A stretch of DNA of 64,000 bases from Streptomyces sp. CB01580 (GTDB lineage Bacteria > Actinomycetota > Actinomycetes > Streptomycetales > Streptomycetaceae), in NCBI RefSeq assembly GCF_001905795.1, contig NZ_LIXJ01000012.1, positions 62,001 to 126,000 of the forward strand, given 5' to 3'. Position 1 is the stretch's first letter; each line of letters starts with the position of its first letter. Positions 16,177 through 24,609 of the stretch are shown here, piece after piece. Below the pieces are notes generated by a model. It was not told where the DNA came from. It made no database searches and saw nothing but the letters and a program-made list of their open reading frames with translations. Made by a program: the position numbers and the translations under genes.

Positions 16177-18714
16177 TCACTCGCCGGGGTGGGCGAGTTC
16201 GACGTCGTGGCCGTCGACGCCGGGACCGGTCACGGTCAGCGCGCCGGCCACCGGCGGGTAGCCGGTCGCGATGACCGTGTAATCGCCCGCGTCCAGGTCG
16301 GTGAAGGCGTACGCCCCGTCCTCCCCGGTCGTCGAGGTGGCGACCACGTTGCCCGCCGCGTCGACCAGGGTGACCCGGGCGTCGGCCAGCGGACGCCGGG
16401 CGGAACCGGCCCGTACGACACCGCGCACCAGGGCGCCGGACTGCAGCGCGGCCTCGACGCGGGTGACGCCCTGGCCGCCGATCTCCACCGGCAGGGCCAG
16501 CGGGCGGAATCCGGCGGCGTTCACCGCGACGGTCACCGGGCCGGGGACCAGCTCGCCGAACGTGAACTCGCCGGTCTCCCCGGAAATGCCGGTCGCCAGC
16601 ACGTCGCCGCGCACATCGGTCACGACGACCATGGCGCCCTCGATCGGCGCTGCGGTCTCGGCGGCCCGGACGGTTCCGGTGAGGCCGCTCGTACCGGAGA
16701 GCAGGATGTCGTACGACAGCGGCTCCTCACCGACGACCACGGTCGACGCCTGCGGCTGGAAACCGTCGGCGGACGCGATCAGCACGTAGCTGCCGGTGCC
16801 CGGGGCGTCCAGCGCGTAGCTGCCGTCGGCCTGGGCGACGGAGCGCCCCAGCTGGCGGCCGGCCAGCGAGATCAGCGTGACGGCGGCCCGGGGGACGGGC
16901 GCACCTTCCGCGCCACGCACCACACCGTGCACGGCCGTGCCCTGAACGGAGGCGACCAGGGGCTCCGGAGCGGCGGCCGGGGCTGCGGCCGGGGCCGGGG
17001 CCGGAGCGGTCTGCGCCGCGTCCGCGGACGTGGCCGCGACGGCGGCGGGGACCGGCACCGGGGCCTCGGCCCGCTCGGCGGCACCGGCCTGCTCGACGGC
17101 CGGGGTCCCGTCCGTGACCGGTGCGGCCTCGGCGGCGTTCGACTTCAGCGCGACCTCCTTGATGAAGATCGTGATCAGGAAGGCGAGCAGCGCGGCCGGC
17201 GCGGCGTACAGGAAGACGTCGGCGACACCGTGCCCGTAGGCGCTCTCCATGACCTCGCGGAACGGCGCGGGCAGCTTGTCCAGATCGGGGATGCCCCCGC
17301 CGCCCGTACCGCCGTGTCCCAGGGCGGCACCCTCGGGACCGAGGGCCTTGAGGCCGTCCTGGACGTAGTGGGTGACGCGGTTGCCCAGCACGGCGCCCAG
17401 CGCCGAGACGCCGACCGCACCACCGAGGGAACGGAAGAAGGTGACGACGGAACTGGCCGAACCGAGGTCCGACGGCGCGACCTGGTTCTGCGTGGCGAGC
17501 ACCAGGTTCTGCATCATCATGCCGATGCCGAGGCCCATCACGGCCATGTAGATCGCGATGTGCCAGTACGCCGTGTCGTACCGGATGGTGCCCAGCAGCC
17601 CGAGCCCCGCGGTGACCAGGGCGCCACCGCTGACCAGCCACGCCTTCCAACGGCCGGTCCTGGTGATGATCTGGCCGGAGACCGTCGAGGAGATGAACAG
17701 GCCACCGATCATCGGGATCGTCATGACACCGGACATCGTCGGCGACTTGCCGCGCGCCAGCTGGAAGTACTGGCTGAAGAACACCGTGCCGGCGAACATC
17801 GCGATACCGACGAACAGCGAGGCCAGCGACGCCAGCGTGATGGTGCGGTTGCGGAAGAGGCGCAGCGGGATGATCGGCTCGGCGGCCCGGGTCTCGACGA
17901 CGACGAAGATCGCGCCGAGCAGCACGGAGCCGATGACCATCACCGCGGTCTGCCAGGACAGCCAGTCGTACTTGTCGCCCGCGAAGGTCACCCAGACGAG
18001 CAGCAGCGACACGGCGGCGCTGATGAAGAACGCGCCCCACCAGTCGACCTTGACCTCACGCTTCACGACCGGGAGCTTCAGCGTCTTCTGGAGCACGATC
18101 AGCGCGATGACGGCGAACGGCACACCGACGTAGAAGCACCAGCGCCAGCCCATCCAGCTGGTGTCGGTGATGACACCGCCGAGCAGCGGACCACCGACGG
18201 TGGCGACGGCGAACACCGCACCGATGTATCCGCTGTAACGGCCGCGCTCACGCGGGGCGATCATCGCCGCCATCACGATCTGTGCGAGGGCGGAGAGACC
18301 GCCGGTCCCTATGCCCTGGACGACACGGCAGGCGATCAGCATGCCGCTGCTGGTCGAGAGACCTGCGACGACGGAGCCCGCGACGTAGATGACGAGGGAT
18401 ATCTGGACCAGCAGCTTCTTGCTGAACAGGTCCGCGAGCTTGCCCCACAGGGGAGTGGTCGCGGTCATCGACAGCAGCGAGGCCGTGACGACCCAGGTGT
18501 AGGCGCTCTGGCCGCCGCCGAGGTCGGAAATGATCTGCGGAAGGGCGTTGGAGACGACCGTCGACGACAGGATCGCGACAAACATGCCGAGCATCAGCCC
18601 GGCCAGTGCTTCCATGATCTGCCGGTGTGTCATCGGCGCGCCGGACGAGGGATCGGGCGACCCCCCGCGCTTGGCGTGGCCGCCCCGCACACCGGTCGGT
18701 GTGGTCGTAGCCAT
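16177..18714 (-). CDS. MFS transporter (DHA2) fused to carboxypeptidase-regulatory-like repeats
   Basis: Start set at ATG 18714 (MATTTPTGVRGG) with AAGGA upstream, in preference to an Arg-rich upstream extension. Residues ~25-560 are a 14-span DHA2 transporter (SSTVVSNALPQIISDL, WGKLADLFSKKLL, GGPLLGGVITD). Residues ~570-845 carry an Ala/Pro linker and three to four beta-sandwich repeats of the CarboxypepD_reg type (VRGAEGAPVPRAAVTLISL, VVVTDVRGDVLATGISG, DARVTLVDAAGNVVATSTTG). The fold is usually extracellular or substrate-presenting, so this is an unusual pump. It forms an operon with the MarR gene 23 bp upstream. Confidence 0.92.
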   Translation of the reverse strand: MATTTPTGVRGGHAKRGGSPDPSSGAPMTHRQIMEALAGLMLGMFVAILSSTVVSNALPQIISDLGGGQSAYTWVVTASLLSMTATTPLWGKLADLFSKKLLVQISLVIYVAGSVVAGLSTSSGMLIACRVVQGIGTGGLSALAQIVMAAMIAPRERGRYSGYIGAVFAVATVGGPLLGGVITDTSWMGWRWCFYVGVPFAVIALIVLQKTLKLPVVKREVKVDWWGAFFISAAVSLLLVWVTFAGDKYDWLSWQTAVMVIGSVLLGAIFVVVETRAAEPIIPLRLFRNRTITLASLASLFVGIAMFAGTVFFSQYFQLARGKSPTMSGVMTIPMIGGLFISSTVSGQIITRTGRWKAWLVSGGALVTAGLGLLGTIRYDTAYWHIAIYMAVMGLGIGMMMQNLVLATQNQVAPSDLGSASSVVTFFRSLGGAVGVSALGAVLGNRVTHYVQDGLKALGPEGAALGHGGTGGGGIPDLDKLPAPFREVMESAYGHGVADVFLYAAPAALLAFLITIFIKEVALKSNAAEAAPVTDGTPAVEQAGAAERAEAPVPVPAAVAATSADAAQTAPAPAPAAAPAAAPEPLVASVQGTAVHGVVRGAEGAPVPRAAVTLISLAGRQLGRSVAQADGSYALDAPGTGSYVLIASADGFQPQASTVVVGEEPLSYDILLSGTSGLTGTVRAAETAAPIEGAMVVVTDVRGDVLATGISGETGEFTFGELVPGPVTVAVNAAGFRPLALPVEIGGQGVTRVEAALQSGALVRGVVRAGSARRPLADARVTLVDAAGNVVATSTTGEDGAYAFTDLDAGDYTVIATGYPPVAGALTVTGPGVDGHDVELAHPGE

Positions 18715-18737
18715 AGAGTTCCTTGTCTTTGCTTCTG

Positions 18738-19259
18738 TTACACGGGTGTACGGGTGTGCGCGTCGGCGCCGTCGTCGGAAGGCCGTGAGCGGCACTCGCC
18801 GCTGTGCGTTCCGGGGACGCAATCGCCGAAACCGCGGCAGGCGAAACTGTCGCGCAGCCGGGCCAGGAGCTGGTTGAGCCGGCCGATCTCGTCGTCCGAC
18901 CAGTCGGAGAGGTTGTGGGCGAACATCTCGGTGACACGACGGTTCATGTCACCGAGCAGGTCGCGTCCGGCCGGGGTCAGCCGCAGGATGCGGGACCGCT
19001 TGTCGGTCGGGTCCGAGGACCGTTCGATCCAGCCGTGCTCCGCTACATGGGCGACATGTCTGCTCGTAACAGACATGTCGACGTCCAGCAGCTCGGCCAG
19101 TCTGCTGATCCGCATCTCGCCGTGGTGCCTGAGCAGCGCGAGTACGGCGGCGGAACCGGACGGGCATTCGGCGGGGAGGACGCGGGCGACACCTCGCTTG
19201 ACGGCTCCGACCGCGCTGAGATGCCGGGCCAGCTCTTCGTACTGACTCCGTGCGGCCAT
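18738..19259 (-). CDS. MarR family regulator
   Basis: ATG 19259 (MAARSQYEELARHL) preceded by a G-rich SD. The 173-residue protein has the winged helix at about 45-115: LLRHHGEMRISRLAELLDVDMSVTSR as helix 1-recognition helix, wing DPTDKRSRILRLTPAG. It probably represses itself and the fused MFS gene, 23 bp downstream. Two TTGC-N5-GCAA palindromes lie 33-76 bp upstream. The C-terminal tail (GDCVPGTHSGE) has Cys residues that could sense redox, but this is only a guess. Confidence 0.9.
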   Translation of the reverse strand: MAARSQYEELARHLSAVGAVKRGVARVLPAECPSGSAAVLALLRHHGEMRISRLAELLDVDMSVTSRHVAHVAEHGWIERSSDPTDKRSRILRLTPAGRDLLGDMNRRVTEMFAHNLSDWSDDEIGRLNQLLARLRDSFACRGFGDCVPGTHSGECRSRPSDDGADAHTRTPV

Positions 19260-19291
19260 GAGCCCCCCAGACGATTTCACCGGTGCATCTT

Positions 19292-19335
19292 GTTGCTTAG
19301 GGCAACCATAGAAGCCGTTGGTTGCTGCAGGCAAA
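19292..19335. promoter_or_regulatory. Two MarR-type operators (TTGC-N5-GCAA)
   Basis: GTTGC-TTAGG-GCAAC (19292-19306) and TTGC-TGCAG-GCAA (19322-19334) have centres 29 bp apart, roughly three helical turns. They sit just upstream of the MarR start, as expected for autorepression. Confidence 0.7.
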
Positions 19336-19809
19336 CGAAAGTGAGCTTGCAGAAGTAAAGGAACGCAAAAGGCTGTGTAGGGTGCCGGTCAAAGTGCCAG
19401 CGTGTGGGGTGCGGCCCGGGACTGGTGTGTCTCCTGCCACAGTCGGGGCGATGTCCGGTCGGGATCGCGACCGGTTTCCACGGCCTCGTGAACGCTTTCC
19501 GTCGGGGGCGTGACCGTCTTCCGTCGGGGGCGCGAACGCTGTCCGCCGGTGCGCGAACGAGCCCGAGCCGGGGCCCCGCCCGTCCTGCGCCGGGCCGTGC
19601 CCGTTCCGCGCCCGCTCTGGGGCGGGGTACGACCGTCCTCCATGGTGGCCGGCCCCGGCGGATGTCCGTTCCGGGGCGGGTTGTGCGGTGTGTTCCGTGG
19701 CGACGGCGGGACGCCCGGCGCTCCGTCCGGTACGACACCGCCGATCGTCAGCTCGCTTCGGTGCCCCGGGGGTTGGGCCGTAACGGCGAGTTCGCTAGGG
19801 TCCTTCCCC
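19336..19809. other. Non-coding stretch
   Basis: A 474-bp gap between the MarR promoter and the small membrane protein gene. It contains imperfect GGGGCGTGACCGTCTTCCG-type repeats (about 19480-19560). I see no supported gene. Confidence 0.4.
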
Positions 19810-20019
19810 ATGGCACACAACCCCCACGCCCCCCAGGGCCCCGAGGGCAACCACGACCCGGCCGGCAGCACCCAGATGTTCCGCGCCTTCGTCGACGATG
19901 GCGAGCCGCAGCGCCGACAGCAGGCTGCCGCCCCGTCCGGACCGAAGACCGGGATGATCGTCACCATCGTCGCGGTGGTCGTCGTCCTCGCGGCGGTCGC
20001 CTGGCTCGCGCTCGGCTGA
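19810..20019 (+). CDS. Small single-pass membrane protein, 69 aa
   Basis: ATG 19810. A His/Pro/Gly-rich hydrophilic N-terminus with the block STQMFRAFVDDGEPQRRQQ is followed by one C-terminal membrane helix (MIVTIVAVVVVLAAVAWLAL). No SD is strong. It is of a type common in Streptomyces and has no known function. Confidence 0.6.
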   Translation: MAHNPHAPQGPEGNHDPAGSTQMFRAFVDDGEPQRRQQAAAPSGPKTGMIVTIVAVVVVLAAVAWLALG

Positions 20020-20124
20020 CCGGCTCGACGGTTCCCTCATACCTCGTACCTCGTAACCTCCGGCTCCCACCTCTTCACCCGTCACGCCTTCGGTATGGCG
20101 GGTGCGTCATTCCGGTACGCGGCG

Positions 20125-20156
20125 GTGACGCCGCCCCGGCACGGCGGTGGCGTCAC
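20125..20156 (-). terminator. Hairpin at the end of the lipoprotein gene
   Basis: GTGACGCCGCC pairs with GGCGG-T-GGCGTCAC (one-base bulge). The stem includes the lipoprotein stop codon. Confidence 0.45.
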
Positions 20157-21004
20157 TTCAGTACGGCGGTGACCTCGCGGGTCTCCACATGCATTCCCAG
20201 CGGCACCCGCCAGGCGTCCACGCAGACGGTGTACGTCCTCGTCCGCGCCGCTCCCGCGTCGATCGGTGTCGGCAGTGGTGCGGACGACTCGACGGTCGCC
20301 CAGTCGACGCCCAGGCCGCCGATGATGTGTGTGGCGAAGGTGACGGTTCCCGCGCGGGCCGGTGATCCCCCAGTGTTGCGGAACTCCACGGTCACCTTCT
20401 CGCACCAGCGCTCCTCGGCGGCCGCCCGCTCGGGGGCGCCGACCACCAGAACGGCCGGGCCGCCCGGTGCCGAGGGGCCGGGGTCCGTCGGCACCGACGG
20501 GTCCGTGGACCCACCGCCCGTGCCGCCGCCGGATCCGCCCGTACCGTCACCGGGGCCGTCCGGGCCGTTCGACCCACCAGGACCGCCCGTACCGCCGGGC
20601 CCACCCGGGCCGTCCGAACCGTCCGGACCATCCGGACGGGAGGCACCGCCTGGCGTCCCCCCGGCGCTTTTGGGCCCTTCGGCTTCCCCGGGACCTCGCG
20701 AGTCGCCCCCGTCCTCCCTCGAACTCCCGTTCCCCGACTCGTGCCCGCCGCCGGATCCGCCCGGCGAGGCCCCGTCGGCGCCACCGGCCCCGTCCAGTGG
20801 TACCAGCGTCACCTTCCCCGACGGCGCCACCGCCCCGGACGGTGTCCGCTCGCCCCCGGGCCCCGCCGCGCCCACCGCCACGTAACCGTCGGCCGCCGCA
20901 CCGTCACCGCAGGCGGTCAGCGCACCGCCCAGACACAGCACGGCCGCCGAGGCGGCGATCACGGTGCCCCGGCGGCCGGTCGAGTGGAGCATCTGACGTC
21001 GCAT
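20153..21004 (-). CDS. Putative lipoprotein with long Gly/Ser/Pro-rich linker
   Basis: 283 residues. A signal peptide ends in the lipobox ALTAC (Cys32). Residues ~60-190 are low complexity (GGxG, GPxG, DGP repeats), resembling a flexible spacer. The C-terminal ~90 residues are a compact beta-rich domain with two Cys (ERWCEKVTVEFRNTG, TYTVCVDAW) that may form a disulfide. It looks like a membrane-anchored, wall-spanning domain. I do not recognise the family. Confidence 0.75.
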   Translation of the reverse strand: MRRQMLHSTGRRGTVIAASAAVLCLGGALTACGDGAAADGYVAVGAAGPGGERTPSGAVAPSGKVTLVPLDGAGGADGASPGGSGGGHESGNGSSREDGGDSRGPGEAEGPKSAGGTPGGASRPDGPDGSDGPGGPGGTGGPGGSNGPDGPGDGTGGSGGGTGGGSTDPSVPTDPGPSAPGGPAVLVVGAPERAAAEERWCEKVTVEFRNTGGSPARAGTVTFATHIIGGLGVDWATVESSAPLPTPIDAGAARTRTYTVCVDAWRVPLGMHVETREVTAVLK

Positions 21005-21073
21005 CGCGCCAGTGTGGCTGACGGTCCGTCAAATCGGAACCCCTGCGCCGCGCGGTGCGGCGGTCCATGGCGG

Positions 21074-21934
21074 TCAGTCGGCGATGAGCCCTTCCCTGAG
21101 CTGGGCGAGCGTGCGGGTCAGCAGGCGCGAGACGTGCATCTGCGAGATGCCGACCTCCTCGCCGATCTGCGACTGGGTCATGTTGGCGAAGAACCGCAGC
21201 ATGATGATCTGCCGTTCGCGCGGCGGGAGTTTGGCCAGCAGCGGCTTGAGCGACTCGCGGTACTCGACACCTTCCAGCGCCGAGTCCTCGTACCCGAGCC
21301 GGTCCGCGAGGGAGCCCTCGCCGCCGTCGTCCTCGGGCGAGGGCGAGTCCAGCGAGGACGCGGTGTACGCGTTGCCGACGGCCAGGCCGTCGACCACGTC
21401 CTCCTCCGAGACCCCGAGCGCCTTGGCCAGCTCCGGCACGGTCGGCGAACGGTCCAGCTTCTGGGCGAGTTCGTCGCTGGCCTTGGTCAGCGCGAGCCGC
21501 AGCTCCTGGAGGCGGCGCGGCACCCGCACCGACCACGAGGTGTCGCGGAAGAACCGCTTGATCTCGCCGACGACGGTCGGCATCGCGAACGTGGGGAATT
21601 CCACGCCCCGTTCGCAGTCGAACCGGTCGATCGCCTTGATCAGCCCGATCGTGCCGACCTGGACGATGTCCTCCATCGGCTCGTTGCGACTGCGGAACCG
21701 CGCGGCGGCGTACCGCACCAGCGGGAGGTTGAGCTCGATCAGCGTGTCCCGTACGTAGGCGCGCTCCGGGCTGTCCGTTCCGTCGGGACCGGGAGCCAGG
21801 GCGGCGAGCCGCAGGAACAGGGAGCGGGACAGCGTGCGGGTGTCGATGGCTTCCGGCGAGCTGACGGGCGCAACAGGTGCGGGTACGGCCTTGGTGAGCG
21901 TGAGCACCTTCGAGCTGCCCTGTTCTTCGGACAT
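21074..21934 (-). CDS. sigN: SigB/SigF-family sigma factor (SigN-like)
   Basis: ATG 21934 (MSEEQGSSKVLTL) after AGGGGG. The 286-residue protein contains region 2 (LPLVRYAAARFRSRNEPMED, VGTIGLIKAIDRFD), region 3 and region 4 with the HTH SQIGEEVGISQMHVSRLL. It belongs to the SigB/F/G group used in Streptomyces stress response and development. Next to it is a paralogue; adjacency, order and N-terminal sequence resemble sigN-sigF of S. coelicolor, as recalled. No anti-sigma gene is adjacent, so control may be by a distant RsbW-like protein. Confidence 0.85.
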   Translation of the reverse strand: MSEEQGSSKVLTLTKAVPAPVAPVSSPEAIDTRTLSRSLFLRLAALAPGPDGTDSPERAYVRDTLIELNLPLVRYAAARFRSRNEPMEDIVQVGTIGLIKAIDRFDCERGVEFPTFAMPTVVGEIKRFFRDTSWSVRVPRRLQELRLALTKASDELAQKLDRSPTVPELAKALGVSEEDVVDGLAVGNAYTASSLDSPSPEDDGGEGSLADRLGYEDSALEGVEYRESLKPLLAKLPPRERQIIMLRFFANMTQSQIGEEVGISQMHVSRLLTRTLAQLREGLIAD

Positions 21935-22048
21935 GCCACCCCCTTGAGGTCGCGGACGGTCGCGTCGAGCCGCGACCATCGGAGGAACGCAGCTCCCACC
22001 TGAATACCGGAGGCGAGGCCGCGGCAAACGCGGTTTCCGCAGAATGTC

Positions 22049-22080
22049 ACATGTCGGCAACACGCTGTAGCGACATGTCG
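22049..22080. promoter_or_regulatory. Inverted ACATGTCG repeat between the sigma genes
   Basis: ACATGTCG (22049-22056) and CGACATGT (22071-22078) form an inverted repeat; the second site extends to CGACATGTCG. It lies 115-146 bp before the sigN-like ATG, in the promoter region. The binding protein is unknown. Confidence 0.4.
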
Positions 22081-22169
22081 ACAAGTCTTTGTGGCGTCTG
22101 CCCAGTTGGCGGGGGTGCTCGGCAAGTCGGTCCGTCCGAACCGGACTTCGAGTGCTTTACCCGATCCGG

Positions 22170-23180
22170 TTAGGCATCGATCCTGTTTGCGGATCGGAGA
22201 CGGGCGAAGCTGCGTGCCAGAAGCCTTGACACATGCATCTGGGAGACACCCAGCTCGGCGCTGATCTGTGACTGCGTCAGGTTGTTGTAGTAGCGCAGCA
22301 GCAGAATGCGCTGCTCGCGCTCGGGCAGCTGCACGAGCAGATGACGGACCAGATCGCGGTGCTCGACCCCCGCGAGGGCCGGGTCCTCGTACCCGAGCCG
22401 GTCCAGCAGGCCGGGTAGTCCGTCGCCCTCCTGGGCGGCCTCCAGGGAGGTCGCGTGGTAGGAGCGGCCCGCCTCGATGCAGGCCAGTACCTCGTCCTCG
22501 GAGATCCTCAGTCGTTCGGCGATCTCCGCGGTGGTCGGCGACCTGCCGTGAGCGGTCGTCAGGTCCTCGGTGGCGCCGGTGACCTGCACCCACAGCTCGT
22601 GCAGCCGGCGGGGAACGTGGACGGTGCGCACATTGTCGCGGAAGTATCGTTTGATCTCGCCGACGACGGTCGGCATCGCGAAGGTCGGGAACTGCACCCC
22701 GCGCTCGGGGTCGAACCGGTCGATGGCGTTGATCAGCCCGATCGTGCCGACCTGGACGACGTCCTCCATCGGCTCGTTGCGGCTGCGGAAGCGTGCCGCC
22801 GCGTACCGGACCAGGGGGAGGTTCGCCTCGATCAGTGCCGCCCGCACCCGGCTGTGTTCCGGTGTGCCCGGTTCCAGCCCCTTGAGCTGCCCGAAGAGCA
22901 CCTGGGTGAGCGCCCTGGTGTCCGCGCCCCTGCTCCTGGCGGGCGCCGCCGAGCCGTCGGGTTCCCCGTCCGGCCGCACGGCCCCGACGGCCGCCTGCGC
23001 CGCGCCCTGCGCGGACTGGCCGCTCGGGGGGCTCGGGGCGCTGCGGGCGTTCGGGGCGCCCTGGGCGGCCCCGGTGGAGGCTTGGGAGGGCCGTCCGCTC
23101 TGGGCGCCCCGTCCGACCTGGAGGGCCTGGTCGGCCTGGACGGTCTGGGGAGGCACTTGAGGCGCTGTACTGGCCGGCAC
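22170..23180 (-). CDS. sigF: SigF-like sigma factor (SigB family)
   Basis: GTG 23180 after AAAGGGG. The 336-residue protein has an ~80-residue Ala/Gln/Pro-rich N-terminal tail, then regions 2-4 very close to the neighbouring paralogue (SRNEPMEDVVQVGTIGLINA; SQISAELGVSQMHVSRLLAR) and the C-terminus FARLRSANRIDA. In S. coelicolor SigF is needed for late spore maturation. The two sigma genes are tandem, 235 bp apart, and each probably has its own promoter. Confidence 0.87.
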   Translation of the reverse strand: MPASTAPQVPPQTVQADQALQVGRGAQSGRPSQASTGAAQGAPNARSAPSPPSGQSAQGAAQAAVGAVRPDGEPDGSAAPARSRGADTRALTQVLFGQLKGLEPGTPEHSRVRAALIEANLPLVRYAAARFRSRNEPMEDVVQVGTIGLINAIDRFDPERGVQFPTFAMPTVVGEIKRYFRDNVRTVHVPRRLHELWVQVTGATEDLTTAHGRSPTTAEIAERLRISEDEVLACIEAGRSYHATSLEAAQEGDGLPGLLDRLGYEDPALAGVEHRDLVRHLLVQLPEREQRILLLRYYNNLTQSQISAELGVSQMHVSRLLARSFARLRSANRIDA

Positions 23181-23311
23181 GGTGGGGCCACCCCTTTGCG
23201 GTCAACTGCGGTCAACTCATCCGTCAAAAGCGGTCATAGCATCACAAGACATGCCCACTGTGTGCAAGCACCGTATAACGTCGTGTTGGGTTCAACTTGG
23301 TTTAAACACCG

Positions 23312-23342
23312 AAAAGGCCCCTCGCCGCAGTGGCGAGGGGCC
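23312..23342 (-). terminator. Intrinsic terminator for the Dabb gene
   Basis: An 11-bp perfect stem (23316-23326 with 23332-23342) with a 5-nt loop is followed on the minus strand by TTTT. It closes the transcript ending at 23377 and insulates the sigF-like gene. Confidence 0.85.
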
Positions 23343-23376
23343 CGGATGACCGTATGGATCGGCTGGAACGGACGGA

Positions 23377-23670
23377 TCAGAACGGGTAGTCGGCGATCAC
23401 CCACGTGGCGAACTCCCGCCACTGACCGGCGGCGGCCTGATGGGCCGGATGCTCGATGTAGCGCTTCAGGGCGGCCTCGTCGGCGACGGCGGAGTTGATG
23501 GCGAAGTCGTACGCGATCGGCCGGTCGGTGATGTTCCAGGCGCACTCCCAGAACTCCAGCTCCGGAACCTGCCCGTCCAGGTCCTGGAACGCCTTCGCCC
23601 CGGCGACGACCCGTGGGTCGTCCCGCTCGACGCCGTCGTTCAGCTTGAACAGGACCAGATGGCGGATCAT
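23377..23670 (-). CDS. Dabb (stress-responsive A/B barrel) protein
   Basis: 97 residues, the full length of one Dabb domain (PF07876): MIRHLVLFKLNDGV at the N-terminus, the central ELEFWECAWN strand, DFAINSAVADEAALKRY and the histidine helix HPAHQ. These proteins dimerise; some are enzymes on small phenolic or polyketide substrates. The role here is unknown. Its AGGAG Shine-Dalgarno straddles the end of a MITE-like element. Confidence 0.87.
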   Translation of the reverse strand: MIRHLVLFKLNDGVERDDPRVVAGAKAFQDLDGQVPELEFWECAWNITDRPIAYDFAINSAVADEAALKRYIEHPAHQAAAGQWREFATWVIADYPF

Positions 23671-23682
23671 GGCGTGGTACTC

Positions 23683-23850
23683 CTAAGGGCTGTCCCGTAA
23701 TCCCTGGCGGGCGCCCGACGACGGCCGCGGCACCTCGCCGCGTTGTCGGAACGACCGCAGGCGTTCAGTATGCGGGCGCCCCTCCGCCTCGCGATGCACC
23801 ACATCCGACGCCGTGCGCCGATCCGCCACAGATTACCCGGCAGCCCTTAG
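23683..23850. mobile_element. MITE-like element 1 (168 bp)
   Basis: The ends are imperfect terminal inverted repeats: CTAAGGGCTGTCCCGTAATC on the left and, read from the right, CTAAGGGCTGCCGGGTAATC (17 of 20 match). There is no coding capacity. The internal 23723-23812 matches, on the opposite strand, the core of a second element at 38051-38140. It looks like a non-autonomous transposon mobilised in trans; no clear target duplication could be fixed. Confidence 0.72.
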
Positions 23851-24011
23851 TTCACGAGCTCGGACATGAAGTCGCCGACGCCCCGCGCGGCACTCGAAAC
23901 GCCCTCGAACCCTATCTGCACGAGATCCGCCGCCCGGGCCGGGGACGTGATGATCGTGTACAGCACGAAGACGACTATCACGAAGAGAGCTATCTTCTTC
24001 GCTTGCACCAT
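23847..24011 (-). CDS. Small membrane protein, 54 aa
   Basis: ATG 24011 behind GGAGG/GGGG. Sequence plan: MVQAKKIALF, one membrane segment (VIVVFVLYTIITSP), then an amphipathic tail (ADLVQIGFEGVSSAARGVGDFMSEL). A single-pass or signal-anchored peptide with a membrane-binding helix; I recall similar ones in other Streptomyces but no function. Its TAA stop lies inside the terminal repeat of MITE-like element 1. Confidence 0.75.
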   Translation of the reverse strand: MVQAKKIALFVIVVFVLYTIITSPARAADLVQIGFEGVSSAARGVGDFMSELVN

Positions 24012-24119
24012 CAGCCCCTGCCTCCCCTTCGATCCCCTGTGCAGTCGGGCGATTGTATCCGCACGAATGGTCGCATCCGTCTGAATCCCTGCCTCGCCCC
24101 ACACGGCCTTCAGCCGGCC

Positions 24120-24447
24120 TTCAGCGGGTCCTCGACCGGCCCTCGACCGGCCTTCGAGTGATCTTCGGGCAGCCTTTCAGGGACCAAGGACCCGTCGATC
24201 GAGGCCCTTCGTCGGCCCACGGAACCGCTCCCACGACGCAGGATGGGTGTTGTAGCCCCCGGGGAAAAGTCAGGAACCCGAGGGGCGAGGAACAGGCCCC
24301 CACTGTGGGGTCCGCGCCGCGCGCTTCCCCCAGACCGCGGCGCGGACCTGAGGGGCCGTTCTCACCGGGGGAAGCGGCTTGTCCCCCCGATGCCGCTTCC
24401 CCCGACCCGCGTCGATACGGGGCCGTCGCCCCGCGAGCGGGGACCAC
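24120..24447. other. Hairpin-rich DNA beyond the broken cas1
   Basis: Perfect inverted repeats: 13 bp at 24309-24321/24336-24348 and 12 bp at 24367-24378/24392-24403. At 24428-24447 the minus strand reads GTGGTCCCCGCTCGCGGGGC, whose first 11 bases equal the start of the array repeat. The stretch may be the scar of a lost cas1-cas2 end and a second array. No gene is supported between 24012 and 24609. Confidence 0.45.
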
Positions 24448-24609
24448 AGGGGCGATGTGCGCGCAGGAACTGTCGACCTCCCAGCACGCGCGCGTCCAGG
24501 CGGTCCGGTCCGCACCGGACCGCCTATCGGCCGCCGAATCTTCTTCGCCTGGACGCCTTGCTCCAGCCCTGGCGTGGGACGTCCGCGGCCTCTGTGCGGC
24601 GCGTGGCGC

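Noticed and set aside
24121..24609. Continuation of the cas1 frame as a hybrid protein
   Set aside because: Open but low-complexity and overlapping strong hairpins; no sign of selection as protein.
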